64,000 nucleotides of DNA from Paracoccaceae bacterium (GCA_018607905.1 JABBAP010000027.1:1-64000), one strand, 5' to 3'; positions 42,976 through 53,307 are shown, counted from the first letter of the stretch. Made by a program: numbers and translations. The notes: generated by a model not told the origin, from the letters alone.

Positions 42976-44155
42976 CATCTTCATCCCTATCTTTGCGAAA
43001 CGGCCCATAATCCGTCAGTATTTCGATCTCTTCATCCACTGCATCGCGTTCCGCATCCACAAACCGCGCAACCGCATCTTTGAACCCCGGATCAGCGATC
43101 CAGTGCAACGAATGCACGGTTGACGGCAAATACCCCCGCGCCAATTTGTGCTGCCCTTGGGCCCCCGCTTCTACGCGACCCAAACCATGTTCAATCGCGT
43201 AATCAATCGCTTGGTAATAGCACACCTCAAAATGCAAACACGGGTGATCCTCTTGGCAGCCCCAATACCGCCCATAAAGCGTATCGCGGCCAATCAAATT
43301 CATCGCGCCCGCAACCCAATGCCCGTCGCGTTCGCACATAATCAGCAAAATATCATCGCGCATTGTGTCCTGCGCAATTTCAAAAAATTCACGGCTCAGA
43401 TAGGGCGTTCCCCATTTGCGCATGCCCGTGTCTTGGTAAAATTGCCAAAACGCATCCCAGTGTTCTGGCGTGATCTGATCGCCGGTAAACTGATGGATTG
43501 TGCCGTCAAAATCCTGTGCCACCCGCCGTTCTTTGCGGATATTTTTGCGTTTGCGCGATGACAGCGCAGCCAAGAACCCGTCGAAATCCTCATACCCATC
43601 GTTGTACCAATGAAACTGCTGCCCCGTGCGATGCAACAACCCCATCTCTGCCCCTGCCAACGCCTCGGCCTCCGTGCAAAACGTGGCATGGATCGACGAC
43701 AATTCGTTTTGCGCAGCCAACTGCACCGCGCCCTGAACCAACGCCGACATCCCAACCTCGTCGCAGCCCGCAGCCGTCAAAAATCGCCGCCCCGTTGCAG
43801 GCGTGAACGGCACCGCCACCTGCAATTTCGGGTAATACCGCCCGCCCGCATTTTCGTACGCATGGGCCCAGTTGAAATCGAAAATATACTCGCCCTGCGA
43901 ATGATTTTTGGCATAGCACGGCATCACCCCGATCAACGCCCCATCGCGGCGCGCCAAAACATGGCGTGGCTCCCAGCCCGTGCCAGCACCAACCGATCCA
44001 CTGTCCTCCAACGCTTTTAAAAAACGATAGGTGGTGAACGGATCAATCGCGCGGCCATCGCCCGCCTCGGGGCACGCACACAAATCCCATTCTGTCGCAT
44101 CCACCTGATCGAGCGATCCAACAACCGTTACTTCAATTTGTGCTTCATCCGTCAT
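42968..44155 (-). CDS. GNAT-fold protein of the DUF482 (peptidogalycan) family
   Basis: A 395-residue protein with the GNAT-like fold seen in DUF482/FemAB-type proteins. The blocks [27 protein letters not shown] and [22 protein letters not shown] are characteristic. I chose ATG 44155; the TTG three codons earlier is less likely. It is in an apparent minus-strand operon with phhB and mscS. The family is widespread and its substrate is not known. Confidence 0.85.
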   Translation of the reverse strand: MTDEAQIEVTVVGSLDQVDATEWDLCACPEAGDGRAIDPFTTYRFLKALEDSGSVGAGTGWEPRHVLARRDGALIGVMPCYAKNHSQGEYIFDFNWAHAYENAGGRYYPKLQVAVPFTPATGRRFLTAAGCDEVGMSALVQGAVQLAAQNELSSIHATFCTEAEALAGAEMGLLHRTGQQFHWYNDGYEDFDGFLAALSSRKRKNIRKERRVAQDFDGTIHQFTGDQITPEHWDAFWQFYQDTGMRKWGTPYLSREFFEIAQDTMRDDILLIMCERDGHWVAGAMNLIGRDTLYGRYWGCQEDHPCLHFEVCYYQAIDYAIEHGLGRVEAGAQGQHKLARGYLPSTVHSLHWIADPGFKDAVARFVDAERDAVDEEIEILTDYGPFRKDRDEDDG

Positions 44156-44186
44156 CTGAAACAAAATGGCCTTGGCGGCTGCGGGT

Positions 44187-44933
44187 TCAAGGCAAATACC
44201 CCTCGAACGTCACATTATCGACAATCCGCCGCGCCTGCGCTTCTTGTTCAGCCGAACGAACCGTCCAGCAAAACACCGCCGCTCCCTGCGCTTTCAACGC
44301 GCCAACCCGCGCGCTGCCCAAATCATTCACGTTGTGGGAAATGAAACTTGCGCCAACACGGTCGTAATCAGGAATACCCGCCAGCTCTGTCAATCGCGCG
44401 CCATCCACATCTGGCCAATCATCTGCCAAAAACGGGTCTGTCACCAACCCACGCGGAATGTCTGGGGCAAACTTTGCACAATTGGCAACCGAATGCGGAT
44501 TGAAAGACATCAGCGCGACCGCACCTTTGTATCCTTTCAAATCTGCGCAAATCGCCTGCTCTGCCCCATGCGTATTTTCCCCCAACGCGCCGTCTTGATC
44601 CTTCACCTCAACCAACAACGGAACCGCGCCATCAACCAGCTTCAGAAACTCCGCAAACGTCGGAATACCCTCATCACCGTGGCTCAACCGCATGGCCGAC
44701 AACTCCGCCAGCGAATGCTCGTTCACCCGCCCGTAATGCCGCGTCAATCGTTGCAAAATATCGTCGTGAAACACCATCGCCACACCGTCCGAGGACATCT
44801 GCAAGTCAATTTCTAGCCCATAGCCAGCCGCCATCGCAGCCTTGGCCCCCGTCATTGAATTTTCGGGTCGGCCACCGCGCACGTCATGCAGGGTTCGGTG
44901 CGCCAGCGGCGCTTTTTTGAACGCATCTAACAT
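44187..44933 (-). CDS. ugpQ: Glycerophosphodiester phosphodiesterase
   Basis: A 248-residue GDPD-fold hydrolase. LAHRTLHD, PENS, GLEIDLQMSSDG and VFHDD contain the metal-binding Glu and Asp and the catalytic His residues. The loop between HR and PENS is a few residues longer than in the usual family form. It has no signal peptide, so it is cytoplasmic. It is coupled to the RidA gene (TGATG). It releases glycerol 3-phosphate from glycerophosphodiesters. Confidence 0.9.
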   Translation of the reverse strand: MLDAFKKAPLAHRTLHDVRGGRPENSMTGAKAAMAAGYGLEIDLQMSSDGVAMVFHDDILQRLTRHYGRVNEHSLAELSAMRLSHGDEGIPTFAEFLKLVDGAVPLLVEVKDQDGALGENTHGAEQAICADLKGYKGAVALMSFNPHSVANCAKFAPDIPRGLVTDPFLADDWPDVDGARLTELAGIPDYDRVGASFISHNVNDLGSARVGALKAQGAAVFCWTVRSAEQEAQARRIVDNVTFEGYLP

Positions 44934-45397
44934 CAGGAAATCTGGAAAATACCCTCAACTTCAACGGCAACACCAAAGGGCAAAGACGAACAGCCAACCG
45001 CCGCACGGGCATGCGCGCCCGCTTCCCCAAAAACTTCGCCGACAAAATCGGATGCACCGTTAATCACCGCGGGATGATCCACAAAATCGGGCGTCGCATT
45101 CACGAATCCGCCCAGCTTCACAACCCGTTTCAACCGATCCAAATCGCCGCCACAGGCTGCCTTTAGTTGCGCAATCAGGTTCAACGCACAGACCTGCGCC
45201 GCACTTTGGCCACCCGCAATGTCCATGTCATCGCCCAGCTTGCCCACAATCAAACCATCGCTGTCTTTTGCAATCTGGCCCGACACATAAACCATGTCGC
45301 CAACAATCACATAAGGCACATAATTGGCCGCAGGTGCAGGTGCATCTGGCACCGTGTGGCCCATTTCATTCAGCCGCGTTTCGTAAATTCCAGCCAT
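44933..45397 (-). CDS. RidA-family (YjgF) protein
   Basis: A 154-residue RidA-family protein. VYVSGQIAKDSDG, the AAQVCALNLIAQLKAACGGDLDRL region and ARAAVGCSSLPFGVAVEVE with the conserved Arg are present. Such proteins hydrolyse reactive imines or enamines. ATG 45397 has GGAGG at the proper spacing; the four-codon longer frame would place its start on the ribosome binding site. It is coupled to the GDPD gene. Confidence 0.9.
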   Translation of the reverse strand: MAGIYETRLNEMGHTVPDAPAPAANYVPYVIVGDMVYVSGQIAKDSDGLIVGKLGDDMDIAGGQSAAQVCALNLIAQLKAACGGDLDRLKRVVKLGGFVNATPDFVDHPAVINGASDFVGEVFGEAGAHARAAVGCSSLPFGVAVEVEGIFQIS

Positions 45398-45488
45398 GAT
45401 ATCCTCCAAAGAAAAGTTGCCGCCACGCTACTCTACACGGCCTCACCTGCAAGCGAAAAACCACATGAATTGAGCGCTAATTCGCAGA

Positions 45489-46805
45489 TTAACTCTCGCG
45501 AAAGGCGCGGTTGAAATAATCCATGAACGGCTTGGTGAGGTAACTTAACGGCGAACGATCCTCGGTTTTGATGAACGCCTCCACGGGCATACCGGGCAGC
45601 AATTCAACGTCCCCCAACCGATCCATCTCGCCCGCATTCGGTTCAATTTCCGCCGAATAATACGACCCACCCGTCACTTCGTCCTGAAACACATCGGCCG
45701 AGACCTTCACGACTTTGCCAAAAATTTCGGGCGTGGTGCGCTGATCAAACGTCGAAAACCGCAAACTCGCGTCTTGGCCCACATGCACCTGATCCACGTG
45801 GATCGCCTCAATCCGGCTGCTAATCACCAGCGCACTGTCCGATGGCACAACGTATAAGATCGGATCAGCCGCACGCACAACAGATCGCAGCGCATGCACC
45901 GTCAGGCCATGCACAATCCCAGACATCGGCGCGCGCACATCCATGCGCGACAGGGTCTCATCCAGCGACAATTTACGCTCAATCATCTCAATTTCTGTAT
46001 AGGTCAAATCGCGCAACGTGGTGATCGCCTCTTCACGGCGCGCACTGGACAGTTGCAAAATCTGGATATCCGTTTCGATGATCTGCGCTTCACCGCGCGC
46101 AGCAGAGCTTTTCAATTCTCCAACAGATCCGTTCAACCGTGATGCTTCGCGCTGCAACGATAAAACACGCCCTGCCTGCGCCAACCCTTTGTCGAGCAAC
46201 GACTGCTGCCCAGCCAATTCTTGCTGGATCAACGCGGCCTGTTCGGACGATGAAACCAACTGCGCTTCGACCCCTTTGATCTGCAATCGGATTTGCACTT
46301 TGCGCTCATTCAACTGCTTGGTTTGCTGCTGCAACGATTTGCGCCGCGCCTCGAACAATCGCGTTTGGCCTTGCATCAATTGCACCGTGGATTGGTCGGT
46401 TTTGCCCAATTCCACCAGCTCGGGCGTGAACACCAGACTGTCTGCATCATCGCGCTCTGCAATCAACCGTGCGCGACGCGCGAAAATCTCTTTCAGCTGG
46501 CTATCGACAGTTGTCAGCTGCGAGCGCAGCAATTTATCGTCAAAACGGATCAACACTTGCCCCGCCTCAACGCGGTCGCCCTCTTTCACATCAATGGCAC
46601 CGACCACACCGCCTTGGGGGTGCTGCACCACCTGACGCAGGCTTTCGCCTTGGATCATGCCACTGGAAATAATCGCCCCAGAAATGGTGGCAAAATTTCC
46701 CCAAACCCCCAGCACACCAAACAAAATGGCAACCGACAGCATGCCAAACCACATCGGCATTTTGGCCGACCATTTCCGTCGCGCTGGTGGGTTTTGCCCG
46801 CTCAT
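45489..46805 (-). CDS. Type I secretion membrane fusion protein (HlyD/PrtE family)
   Basis: A 438-residue adaptor protein. A single membrane segment (about 18-40) is followed by a lipoyl-like half (GVVGAIDVKEGDRVEAGQ), a long coiled-coil region (about 95-290) and the second lipoyl half (VRAPMSGIVHGLTVHALRSVV). It links the inner-membrane ABC protein to a TolC-type channel. The ATG overlaps the ABC gene stop (ATGA). No secreted RTX-type substrate or outer membrane partner is in the window. Confidence 0.92.
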   Translation of the reverse strand: MSGQNPPARRKWSAKMPMWFGMLSVAILFGVLGVWGNFATISGAIISSGMIQGESLRQVVQHPQGGVVGAIDVKEGDRVEAGQVLIRFDDKLLRSQLTTVDSQLKEIFARRARLIAERDDADSLVFTPELVELGKTDQSTVQLMQGQTRLFEARRKSLQQQTKQLNERKVQIRLQIKGVEAQLVSSSEQAALIQQELAGQQSLLDKGLAQAGRVLSLQREASRLNGSVGELKSSAARGEAQIIETDIQILQLSSARREEAITTLRDLTYTEIEMIERKLSLDETLSRMDVRAPMSGIVHGLTVHALRSVVRAADPILYVVPSDSALVISSRIEAIHVDQVHVGQDASLRFSTFDQRTTPEIFGKVVKVSADVFQDEVTGGSYYSAEIEPNAGEMDRLGDVELLPGMPVEAFIKTEDRSPLSYLTKPFMDYFNRAFRES

Positions 46806-48544
46806 GATGCTTTTCCTTTTTTCAACGCGCTTATGATTTGCGCCACGTTGCGCACCTGATCTTTCAACACTTCGTCGCGCGGGCCAAACGCCTTGCGCAT
46901 CCCGTTTTCCAGCACCAACAGGTTTTCACATTCGGCAATCGCCGCAGGACGGTGTGCCATGATAATCACAGATTTGCCTTCGGATTTCATGGTGCGAATG
47001 GCATCGTTCAACGCCTCCGACCCTACGCTATCAAGATTCGAATTCGGTTCATCCAGCACAAGGATCAACGGATCACCGTACAACGCGCGCGCCAATCCCA
47101 ATCGTTGCCGTTGCCCACCTGATAGCCGCCCACCAAAGTTGCCAATCGGCGTGTCATACCCCTGTGGCTGCTGCAAAATCATCTCATGTGCGCCCGCCCG
47201 TTTAGCGGCGTCCACCACAGCAGCGGAATCAGGTGTTTCCGACATCCGCGCAATATTTTCGGCAATCGTTGCATCAAACAAAGTCACGGTTTGGGGCAAA
47301 TACCCGATGTAGCCGCCCAAAACATCTGGGTCATAATTATCGAGCGCGGCACCATCCAAACGGATCTTACCAGACGCAGGTCGCCAAATCCCGCAGATCA
47401 CCCGCGCCAACGATGATTTACCCGCCGCCGATGGCCCAATTACCCCGAGCGCGGTTCCCGGCTCTACACGAAACGATACCATCTTCAGGCTGGCTTGCGA
47501 TTCACCGGGGGGCACAGCTGTCAGGTTTTCAGCAACCAGCAACGCCGCAGGGCGCGGCAGCGGCGTACGGGCAATTTCCTCTGGTACAATTTCGAGCAAG
47601 CGCGACAGGTTAAACCACCCCTGACCAGCCCGCGTCACCAGCGGCCACTGACCAATCGCCATTTCAATCGGTGCCAACGCGCGGCCCATTAGAATAGACC
47701 CCGCAATCATCGCGCCGGGTGTCAGTTGATTTTGCAAAACCAGATACGCCCCAAGGGCCAGCATCGCCGATTGTAAAAACAGACGAAACGCTTTGGTAAA
47801 GGATGAAAAACTGCCTGTCAGATCGCTCGATCTAATACTTGATCCCAGCGATTGATCCCGCGATTTGCGCCACCGCGACATCACAGAACTGCGCATCCCC
47901 AGCCCTTGAACCACTTCACGATCATCGCGCACACTGCTGGCAAAACTATCTGCCTGCGCGCTTTGAACCTGCGCCTCGATGATGCCGCGTTTCGAAACCC
48001 ACTGGTTCACAAACGTCACCACAATCAACAACGCACCACCCGCCAACGCCAAATAGCCCAACATCGGGTGGAACATGAAAATCGCGATGGCAAAAATCGG
48101 CGTCCAAGGAATATCGCACACCGCAAACAGCGCGGGCGAGGTCATCAATTTTTGCACGGCTTCCAAATCGCGCAGTCCAGATTGTACTTTGTCCGCAGAT
48201 CCCGGCTGCGCGGGCACCCGCAGAACCGCCTTGAACACACGTTCATCTAAATCGGTCTGAAATTGTGCCCCAGCACGGGCCAAAACCCGCCCCCGCGCCC
48301 AATCGAGCACGCCAAACAGCGCATACAGCAGCACCACCAGCACAAACAACGCCATCAACGTGGCCTCAGATCGGCTGCCCAGCACGCGGTCATAGACCTG
48401 CAGCATAAAGATCGGGCCGGTGAGCATCAGCAAATTCACGAAAACACTGAAGAATCCGACCGAGACAAACAAACCACGGCTGCGTTTACGCACATCACGC
48501 AATTCCGCCAGCCCCACTGGATAATGCATCTTTTCGCCAGCCAT
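46802..48544 (-). CDS. Type I secretion ABC transporter (PrtD family)
   Basis: A 580-residue fused membrane and ATPase protein. The membrane domain (about 25-300) holds six segments, and the ATPase domain has Walker A GPSAAGKSS, signature LSGGQRQRLGLARAL and Walker B LILVLDEPNSNLD. No N-terminal peptidase-like domain is present, which fits the PrtD group that exports RTX proteases and similar. It is the first gene of a two-gene operon with hlyD. The upstream 300 nt are AT-rich and probably hold its promoter. Confidence 0.93.
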   Translation of the reverse strand: MAGEKMHYPVGLAELRDVRKRSRGLFVSVGFFSVFVNLLMLTGPIFMLQVYDRVLGSRSEATLMALFVLVVLLYALFGVLDWARGRVLARAGAQFQTDLDERVFKAVLRVPAQPGSADKVQSGLRDLEAVQKLMTSPALFAVCDIPWTPIFAIAIFMFHPMLGYLALAGGALLIVVTFVNQWVSKRGIIEAQVQSAQADSFASSVRDDREVVQGLGMRSSVMSRWRKSRDQSLGSSIRSSDLTGSFSSFTKAFRLFLQSAMLALGAYLVLQNQLTPGAMIAGSILMGRALAPIEMAIGQWPLVTRAGQGWFNLSRLLEIVPEEIARTPLPRPAALLVAENLTAVPPGESQASLKMVSFRVEPGTALGVIGPSAAGKSSLARVICGIWRPASGKIRLDGAALDNYDPDVLGGYIGYLPQTVTLFDATIAENIARMSETPDSAAVVDAAKRAGAHEMILQQPQGYDTPIGNFGGRLSGGQRQRLGLARALYGDPLILVLDEPNSNLDSVGSEALNDAIRTMKSEGKSVIIMAHRPAAIAECENLLVLENGMRKAFGPRDEVLKDQVRNVAQIISALKKGKAS

Positions 48545-48869
48545 TACACGTGTTCCAGTTCTTTTACTGCTTTGAATTTACACATTACTTTATCAATACT
48601 CTTAAAGAATAACCATTAAGGCGTTACTTTATCGGTTTCAGTGCCGTTTGAAAATGCTTCAAACAAAAGGTGGGAAATAATATGACCAATATCAATCACT
48701 TAACGCTCGCAATTTTGCACTCGACATAAATAGCAATCGCATTAGATGGACTCTTTAGTGGTGTTACGGCACAAAAACAACAATCCTGACAAAACCATTG
48801 CACGATATCGACACCAACCAGCGATCCGCGTATGACGGCGGCTCGAAACCTTAAAAAACGTTGCCAATT
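48545..48869. other. AT-rich gene-free stretch
   Basis: This 325-nt divergent gap between the PrtD-type gene and mlaA is markedly AT-rich. It must hold promoters for both. I see one 15-codon frame at 48682-48729 with AGGTGGG before its ATG, but no homology or structure that makes it a convincing gene. No repeat or strong hairpin stands out. Confidence 0.6.
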
Positions 48870-49607
48870 ATGAAAATCTATTCCTTTCGAGCCCTAATTT
48901 CCATCGCAGCACTTGCTGTGCTTTCTGCCTGTTCTTCCCCGTCCTCCAAAACCGCCATCCACGACCCTGACGAGGCTGAAAACCGCAAGGTTCACAACTT
49001 CAACAAAGCCTTGGATACGCATCTTGTTGCGCCCGTCGCGCGTGGCTACGGCAAAACCGTCCCGTTTGAGGCAGACCGTGCCATCAGCAACGTCGCCGCG
49101 AACCTCGCGATCCCGGGCGAAATCGTAAACTCCTTTTTGCAGTTCAACTTCGAAGATGTGGCAACAAACACCATTCGTTTTGCGACCAACACGATTTTCG
49201 GCCTTGGCGGCATTTTCGATGCAGCAACCGCGCTTGGCATGGAAGAAGACGTTGAAACTGATTTCGGCGAAACACTGGCGGTTTACGGCTTCCCAGAGGG
49301 TCGATACCTCGAAGTACCTGTTTACGGCCCACGGACTGAACGCGAAACTTACGGGCTTGTGGTCGATTTCTTCCTTGATCCGGTCGGCAATTTCTTGCCA
49401 TCCGAAGCACGCCAAGTCACCTTCCCGCTTTATGTCGTAGACAAGGTTGGCGACCGCAACGAATATGACGACGCTATTAACGGCATCCTCTACGAGTCAG
49501 AGGACAGCTATGTCGCCGCGCGGTCTTTGTATCTGCAAAACCGCCGTTTCAATATTGGTTCCTCCGCCGATAACCTGGAGGATCTGGAGGATCCCTATGC
49601 AGACTAA
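48870..49607 (+). CDS. mlaA: Phospholipid-transport outer-membrane lipoprotein MlaA
   Basis: A 245-residue lipoprotein with a lipobox LSAC (C21). VHNFNKALDTHLVAPVARGY, a long IPGEIVNSFLQFNF and the block GETLAVYGFPEGRYLEVPVYGP are typical of MlaA/VacJ. MlaA forms a ring in the outer membrane that removes misplaced phospholipid from the outer leaflet and passes it to MlaC. ATG 48870 is preferred to the TTG three codons earlier. It overlaps mlaC by 11 nt. The MlaFED inner-membrane part must be elsewhere. Confidence 0.94.
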   Translation: MKIYSFRALISIAALAVLSACSSPSSKTAIHDPDEAENRKVHNFNKALDTHLVAPVARGYGKTVPFEADRAISNVAANLAIPGEIVNSFLQFNFEDVATNTIRFATNTIFGLGGIFDAATALGMEEDVETDFGETLAVYGFPEGRYLEVPVYGPRTERETYGLVVDFFLDPVGNFLPSEARQVTFPLYVVDKVGDRNEYDDAINGILYESEDSYVAARSLYLQNRRFNIGSSADNLEDLEDPYAD

Positions 49608-50193
49608 TTTATTCACCCGCCGTGCCGTAATGGCCATGATGGCCGCCCTTCCGATGGCAGGCCCAGCCTTGGCTTTGTCACAATCAGACGCAGAAAGCCT
49701 GATCGGCAAACTCACGGGCGAAATTTTCCGCGTCATTAACGCTGGCAAATCTGAATCTGCCATGTTCCGTGATTTTGAACGCATCTTTGCGAAATACGCA
49801 GATGTGCCCGTGATCGCGCGTTCATCGCTTGGCGTCGCACGTCGCAGCGCATCCAAATCACAAATCAACGCCTACACCAAAGCGTTCCAAGGATACGTTT
49901 CGCGCAAATACGGCAAACGCTTCCGCGAGTTTATTGGTGCAGAAATCTTGGTGACAAAATCCCAGAAGTCCAAACGCGGCTATCTGGTGGACAGCAGCGT
50001 TACCTTCAAAGGTAAACGCCCGTTCTTGGTGCAATGGCAAGTGTCTGACGCATCTGGCCGTGATAAAATGTTCGACATCATCATCGAAGGCATCTCAATG
50101 TTGCGCCTTGAACGCGAAGAAATCGGCGCAATGCTGGATCGTCGCGGCGGTGACATCGACAAACTGATCGCACACCTCAAAACCGCGTCTTAA
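49597..50193 (+). CDS. mlaC: Phospholipid-binding protein MlaC
   Basis: A 198-residue periplasmic protein with an Arg-Arg signal region (FTRRAVMAMM) and cleavage near ALALS. The tail has the MlaC fold features: FERIFAKYADVPVIARSSLG, FQGYVSRKYGKRF and the late DIIIEGISMLRLEREEIG. GGAGG is repeated before the ATG. It shuttles phospholipids between MlaA and the inner-membrane MlaFEDB complex. The Arg pair suggests possible Tat export, which would be unusual for the family. It ends at a clear terminator. Confidence 0.92.
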   Translation: MQTNLFTRRAVMAMMAALPMAGPALALSQSDAESLIGKLTGEIFRVINAGKSESAMFRDFERIFAKYADVPVIARSSLGVARRSASKSQINAYTKAFQGYVSRKYGKRFREFIGAEILVTKSQKSKRGYLVDSSVTFKGKRPFLVQWQVSDASGRDKMFDIIIEGISMLRLEREEIGAMLDRRGGDIDKLIAHLKTAS

Positions 50194-50213
50194 ACAGACT
50201 GGAATTTGAATTT

Positions 50214-50240
50214 GGGCGCGGCCATTGGCTGCGCCTTTTT
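50214..50240 (+). terminator. Rho-independent terminator of mlaAC
   Basis: GGCGCGGCC (50215-50223) pairs with GGCTGCGCC (50227-50235), including one G-T pair, with a 3-nt loop, followed by TTTTT (50236-50240). It ends 4 nt before the convergent hydrolase gene. Confidence 0.85.
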
Positions 50241-50243
50241 CGT

Positions 50244-50969
50244 TTAAAACGTAATATCCACGATCAGGGCGACATGATCGCTCAATCCGTTGCCGACCCA
50301 ATCTTCAAACCTGCCCACCTCAAACCGATTGATCTGCGCGCTGCGTGGCACAAACGCGTAATCAATGTGGTACACAGGCCCGTCCTTTTTACGATCCCGC
50401 CAATAATGTGTCGGGATGCTCTCACTGCCTTGGGGTTCGCCCATCACCTCGTGATACGCACTGACCAGCCCCAAATCCGTTGCCGTTGCAACCATCTTGG
50501 AATGATTGATCCGCCAACCTGGCTTGTCCCAAAAGATGTTGTTGTTCAGATCACCGCCCATCACGCTTGGCCCGCCAGACAGAAAATCGCGGTACTTGGT
50601 CAGCCCGCGCCGCAACGGCCCCAACGTGTGTTTTCGAATGTTACCGCTGTTGGCATTCTGCGCCCAAACCGCCAGCAGGTTAAACTGCACTGCGCCCGTC
50701 ACAACCACGGGCAACACAAAATCCAGCGTCGGGAAAAACGGCTCCGCGCGCTGCAGCGCCACATCCCCAAAGGCAAACACCCCCAGCCCCTTGTTCGGAT
50801 TTTTGCCCATCCAAAGGCAGGTTTCAGGGCTGAACCGATCCAACCCGCGTAGGGCCAGTATTTCGGGCGCAGCGCATTCTGAAATCACGGCAATATCTGG
50901 CTTTAACGGCAGGATCGCCTCAATCTTTCGATGAAACGCCATGTTGCAGTTCCAAAAAATTAACCGCAC
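50244..50969 (-). CDS. Endonuclease/exonuclease/phosphatase (EEP) family protein
   Basis: A 241-residue EEP-fold protein. The N-terminal FWNCNMAF, SECAAPE (metal Glu), MGGDLNNN and the C-terminal LSDHVALIVD (catalytic Asp-His) are visible. The start is GTG with GGAGG 4 nt upstream on its strand. No signal peptide is present. Family members cut DNA, RNA or phosphoesters; the substrate here cannot be told. It lies 18 nt after the PBP stop region on the same strand and may share its transcript. Confidence 0.83.
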   Translation of the reverse strand: MRLIFWNCNMAFHRKIEAILPLKPDIAVISECAAPEILALRGLDRFSPETCLWMGKNPNKGLGVFAFGDVALQRAEPFFPTLDFVLPVVVTGAVQFNLLAVWAQNANSGNIRKHTLGPLRRGLTKYRDFLSGGPSVMGGDLNNNIFWDKPGWRINHSKMVATATDLGLVSAYHEVMGEPQGSESIPTHYWRDRKKDGPVYHIDYAFVPRSAQINRFEVGRFEDWVGNGLSDHVALIVDITF

Positions 50970-50987
50970 AAAGCCTCCTGCACCTGC

Positions 50988-53216
50988 CTAGTTTTTCTTA
51001 CGTCCAAAAATGCTGCCCAACACTTTATCCACGATGTTCTCGGCGTCTTTTTCCAGCTTCTTTAAGTCGCGCTCAACTTGCTGGGCCAAATCACGCAATG
51101 GATCATTGCCCTTCTTTTTTCGCGACGGGTTGCGCGCATTTACTGTCGGTTCAACAACTTTGCGCGGCGGCACAAACATCGGCAACGGCGCTGGAATATG
51201 GCCATCCAAAACACGGGTCATGGTTTCGCGCCAAATATCCGTCGGCAATCCGCTGCCCGTCACACCCGTTAGCTTTGTGTTGTCGTCATAGCCCATCCAA
51301 ACACCAACAACATAATCGCTGTTAAACCCGATAAACCACGCATCTTTTGCGCCCTGCGTCGTGCCTGTTTTGCCTGCAATTTCCACACCATCAATCCGCG
51401 CTTTACCGCCAGAGCCAGCTTCAACAACTTGGTTCATCATGTACATCAACTGGCCCGCGGCACGCTGGGAAATCACACGCTCACCTGCCGCATTTGAATG
51501 CACCATCATCGGCGTCTTTTCACCCTGAATGGTCAGCTCTGTAAGGCCATACGGCTTTACCGCCACGCCTTCATTCAGAATGCCCGCATAGGCGCCGGTC
51601 ATTTCCAGCAACGTGCTTTCCGATGCCCCGAGCGCCATCGCTGGTCCGGGGGAAATCTTGTTTTGAATGCCAAAGCCTTGCGCAATATTCGCAACTTTAT
51701 CCGTGCCAATCGCAACCGCAACCTTTACCGCAACCGTGTTCTTGGACTTGGCCAACGCCTTGGTCAGCGACATCTCGCCTTCATATTTCTTGGTATAGTT
51801 TTTGGGGCAATATTCACCGGAACCGGGCACATTCATGCAGAATGCCTCGTCCACAACGGTCGTGTCCCAGCGCCAGCCATCTTGCAATGCGGCAGCATAA
51901 ACGAACGGCTTGAACGACGAACCTGTCTGGCGCAATGCCTGTGTTCCGCGATTGAACCCGCCCGCATTGCCAGTCTTTTTGCCACCCACAATCGCACGCA
52001 CCGCACCGTCGCGCGACAAAACAACAATCGCGGCCTGCGCCTTTGATCCTTCTCGGACCTTGTTTTCAAAAACAAAGTTCATTCCGTCTTCCGCAGCTTT
52101 TTGAACCCGCTTGTCAAACGTGCTGCGAATAACAACATCTTCTTTGGTTTGCTTCAAAAGGAAATTTGGCCCGTCTTCCACGATCCAATCCGCAAAATAT
52201 GTCCCGACTTGCCTCTTTGCCGTGGCCGACAATTGCGCAGGATTGGCCCGCGCTGCGTCGGCTTCGCGTGCGCTCAGATAATCCTGTTTTTCCATCAACC
52301 CTATGATCAATTCCGCGCGATCCTGCGCCTTACCAATGTCGCGTGTCGGCGCGGTAGACGAAGGTGCCTTCAACAGGCCAGCCATCATCGCGGCCTCAGG
52401 AACGCTCACAGTAGATGCGGATTTCGAAAAATACCGCTGTGCTGCAGCCTCAAACCCGTTGCTGCCCGCACCCAAGTATGCGCGGTTCATGTAAATGGTC
52501 AGGATTTCCGCTTTGGTGTATTTCAGCTCCATCGCGAATGCCATCGGCACTTCTTTGATTTTGCGTTCCTTGGACCCCATGTCAGAAAAGAACACCAGCT
52601 TGGCAACCTGCTGCGTGATCGTTGAACCACCATGCCCCTTTAGCGGATGCCGCCCTTCGCGAATGTTGGTGCGCAATGCACCCGCAATACCGCGCGGTGA
52701 AATCCCTAGATGACGAAAGAACCGTTTATCCTCGGTCGCAACAACGGCATTTTTCAAATGCGGCGCAACAGAATCGGCATCCACCAAACCGCCAAACTGA
52801 TCCCCGCGCCACGCAAACACTTGGCCCGTATTATCCAAAATCGTGACCGAGCCATGCTGGCGATCATCCATCAATTCCAACGCATCAGGCAATGTCGAAT
52901 AATAATAGGCAGTCGATCCGCCAACCACCACGGCCGTCACAACCGCAAGCCGCGAAAACACCCACCACAAAATCCGAAGGATACCGCCAAACACAAATTT
53001 GAACGCCCGAACAAAGATATTTCCACTGGCTTTGCGCTTCGGGGCTTTCTTCGCTTTTGGCTTTGGGGTCGCAGCCGCTTTTTTCTTGGCCGCGCCCGGT
53101 GTCATTTTGGAAGCCAAAGACGACGCCACACTAGACGAGACAGAAGCCTTCGCCTTTTTGGACTTAAACACCCTTTTGGGCGCAACCAACGTGCGCCGCT
53201 TTCCATTTTGTGCCAT
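50988..53216 (-). CDS. Class A penicillin-binding protein (PBP1 type)
   Basis: A 742-residue bifunctional peptidoglycan synthase. A basic, Ala/Lys-rich cytoplasmic tail of about 65 residues comes before one membrane segment (about 78-105). The glycosyltransferase domain has catalytic E162 (ATEDKRFFRH) and HGGSTITQQ; the transpeptidase has S433-x-x-K436 (SSFK), SKN (490-492) and KTGT (615-618). A Lys-rich C-terminal tail follows. It polymerises and crosslinks the cell wall. The long basic tails are an Alphaproteobacteria-like feature. Confidence 0.94.
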   Translation of the reverse strand: MAQNGKRRTLVAPKRVFKSKKAKASVSSSVASSLASKMTPGAAKKKAAATPKPKAKKAPKRKASGNIFVRAFKFVFGGILRILWWVFSRLAVVTAVVVGGSTAYYYSTLPDALELMDDRQHGSVTILDNTGQVFAWRGDQFGGLVDADSVAPHLKNAVVATEDKRFFRHLGISPRGIAGALRTNIREGRHPLKGHGGSTITQQVAKLVFFSDMGSKERKIKEVPMAFAMELKYTKAEILTIYMNRAYLGAGSNGFEAAAQRYFSKSASTVSVPEAAMMAGLLKAPSSTAPTRDIGKAQDRAELIIGLMEKQDYLSAREADAARANPAQLSATAKRQVGTYFADWIVEDGPNFLLKQTKEDVVIRSTFDKRVQKAAEDGMNFVFENKVREGSKAQAAIVVLSRDGAVRAIVGGKKTGNAGGFNRGTQALRQTGSSFKPFVYAAALQDGWRWDTTVVDEAFCMNVPGSGEYCPKNYTKKYEGEMSLTKALAKSKNTVAVKVAVAIGTDKVANIAQGFGIQNKISPGPAMALGASESTLLEMTGAYAGILNEGVAVKPYGLTELTIQGEKTPMMVHSNAAGERVISQRAAGQLMYMMNQVVEAGSGGKARIDGVEIAGKTGTTQGAKDAWFIGFNSDYVVGVWMGYDDNTKLTGVTGSGLPTDIWRETMTRVLDGHIPAPLPMFVPPRKVVEPTVNARNPSRKKKGNDPLRDLAQQVERDLKKLEKDAENIVDKVLGSIFGRKKN

Positions 53217-53307
53217 AACCGCTCGTGCCTGATTTAGGTCATTTTTCCTAAGATAGTCTTTCTATACATGTTTGTGGAGTGCAAGGAGGTCACGATTGTT
53301 AGAATCT

